In this document: piece after piece, positions 6,934 to 7,595 of the stretch
Position numbering within the stretch: position 1 is the stretch's first letter
How the letters are laid out: each line of letters starts with the position of its first letter
Origin: Bacteroides sp. CAG:144
GTDB taxonomy: Bacteria; Bacteroidota; Bacteroidia; Bacteroidales; UBA11471
NCBI GenBank assembly: GCA_000434215.1
Contig: HF999720.1
Location: 20,907-28,501, forward strand
Reading direction: 5' to 3'
DNA: 7,595 bases
The notes under the pieces: generated by a model
Told to the model about the DNA's origin: nothing
What the model saw: only the letters and a program-made list of their open reading frames with translations
Databases searched by the model: none
Translations under genes and position numbers: made by a program

Positions 6934-7595
6934 CAAATCAATTTACAAGACAAAACCGGTTCATAGACGACATCTACCGCATCGAGATGGAAACGGGAAG
7001 AAACCCGTCCCGAAACCGATAACCGGTGGTATTTATACGGCGGAGCAAATGTACGCAGCAACAATCGTCCGGGAAGCGCTCCGTTCGCTTCGGCCCTATA
7101 AATACAGCCGTACCCCTCCTGAGCCCTGTTCGCTCCCCAAACCGAAAGTGATAAGGCCGCATCATCATCACTACACCGCAAAGCCCAGCAGGTAATCCGT
7201 TTCAAAACGTCGGGCAATAATTTTACGGCACGGGTTACAAGAGCTATTTCCACATCACCAGACTCCTGTTCGTCGCACAAATCATATACACGGGAATCTT
7301 CATCGATTGCCAACAAAGAAGGGTAAAGCGAATGAAATGCCTTATAAGTGGTCATACGCCGAGTCCATTGAGCAGAAGCCAAATCAAATACCCACATATA
7401 CGGATAACCGGGTGATAAAAAAAGCAGTTCTTTTTCGATATAATTATACCCTATAACGGCATTCTTCACAAAATTCCCGAACGGTGTCGCATCGACGGCA
7501 ATAGAAGTTATCGACAGCCCCGTATCCAAAACCGAAACCGTATCGCCGGGCAACGTATCGGGTAGTCCGTCAAAAGGCCTCGACAATAAAACGAC
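6933..7595 (-). CDS. Unidentified protein, C-terminal part (5' end outside window)
   Basis: A minus-strand frame is open from the right edge to a TGA at 6935-6933, giving 220 residues. No ATG occurs near the edge; the only local start-like codon is a TTG (7586-7584), so the true start almost surely lies beyond 7595. I do not recognise the family. The sequence looks soluble and beta-rich: NYIEKELLFL and YMWVFDLASAQWTR (about 51-79) read like consecutive strands of a propeller or beta-sandwich blade, followed by LLAIDEDSRVYDL (94-106), VEIALVTRAVKLLPDVLKRI (115-134), LSLSVWGA (148-155) and YKYHRLSVSGRVSSRFHLDA (187-206), ending in VVYEPVLSCKLI. No membrane segment is visible. The last part vaguely recalls C-terminal beta domains of Bacteroidota prophage-type or surface proteins; that is a weak impression. 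It converges on sufS with a shared terminator and is not part of the suf unit. Confidence 0.75.
   Translation of the reverse strand, partial: VVLLSRPFDGLPDTLPGDTVSVLDTGLSITSIAVDATPFGNFVKNAVIGYNYIEKELLFLSPGYPYMWVFDLASAQWTRRMTTYKAFHSLYPSLLAIDEDSRVYDLCDEQESGDVEIALVTRAVKLLPDVLKRITCWALRCSDDDAALSLSVWGANRAQEGYGCIYRAEANGALPGRLLLRTFAPPYKYHRLSVSGRVSSRFHLDAVDVVYEPVLSCKLI

Noticed and set aside
6821..7195. 124-residue plus-strand frame running from the end of sufS through the terminator
   Set aside because: It starts inside sufS in another frame, reads through the 15-bp hairpin and covers the minus-strand gene; its translation is rich in Pro, His, Arg and Ser with no pattern of a real protein.
1..7595. 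CRISPR arrays, insertion sequences, tRNA or rRNA genes, riboswitches
   Set aside because: No regularly spaced repeats, transposase motifs, cloverleaf-like stretches or long structured leaders were found; almost all of the window is coding and the longest gap is about 71 bases.

Overview
The window looks like a core chromosomal segment of a Bacteroidota bacterium, most likely order Bacteroidales. I infer this from the gene order infB - cvpA-like - sufB - sufC - sufD - sufS, which I recall as typical of that group, from the protein sequences, and from the A/T-rich ribosome-binding regions without strong Shine-Dalgarno motifs. Genus cannot be fixed from sequence reading alone.

Layout, left to right. 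Positions 1-1314 hold the 3' part of infB (translation initiation factor IF-2), cut by the left edge inside the GTPase domain. A strong hairpin with a T-tract (1322-1373) follows. Only 12 bases after the T-tract starts a small CvpA-family membrane protein (1386-1943). Then come four tightly packed same-strand genes of the SUF iron-sulfur cluster system: sufB (1976-3481), sufC (3535-4287), sufD (4300-5637) and sufS (5652-6869). Gaps are 32, 53, 12 and 14 bases, so cvpA-sufBCDS probably forms one transcription unit. A second perfect hairpin (6893-6929) closes it. The right end (6933-7595, minus strand) is the C-terminal part of a converging gene whose start lies outside the window and whose family I cannot name.

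How the genes work together: SufS takes sulfur from cysteine as a persulfide on its active cysteine. SufB, SufC and SufD form the scaffold complex on which the cluster is built, with SufC supplying ATPase activity. All key catalytic residues I looked for are present. No sulfur acceptor (SufE or SufU), no A-type carrier (SufA) and no SufR/IscR-like regulator is encoded here, so these must lie elsewhere if present.

I found no CRISPR array, insertion sequence, tRNA or rRNA, and no convincing novel system. The points most worth a second look are the terminator/palindrome that must lie in or upstream of the cvpA leader, the CxxCxxC tail on SufD, and the unidentified minus-strand protein.
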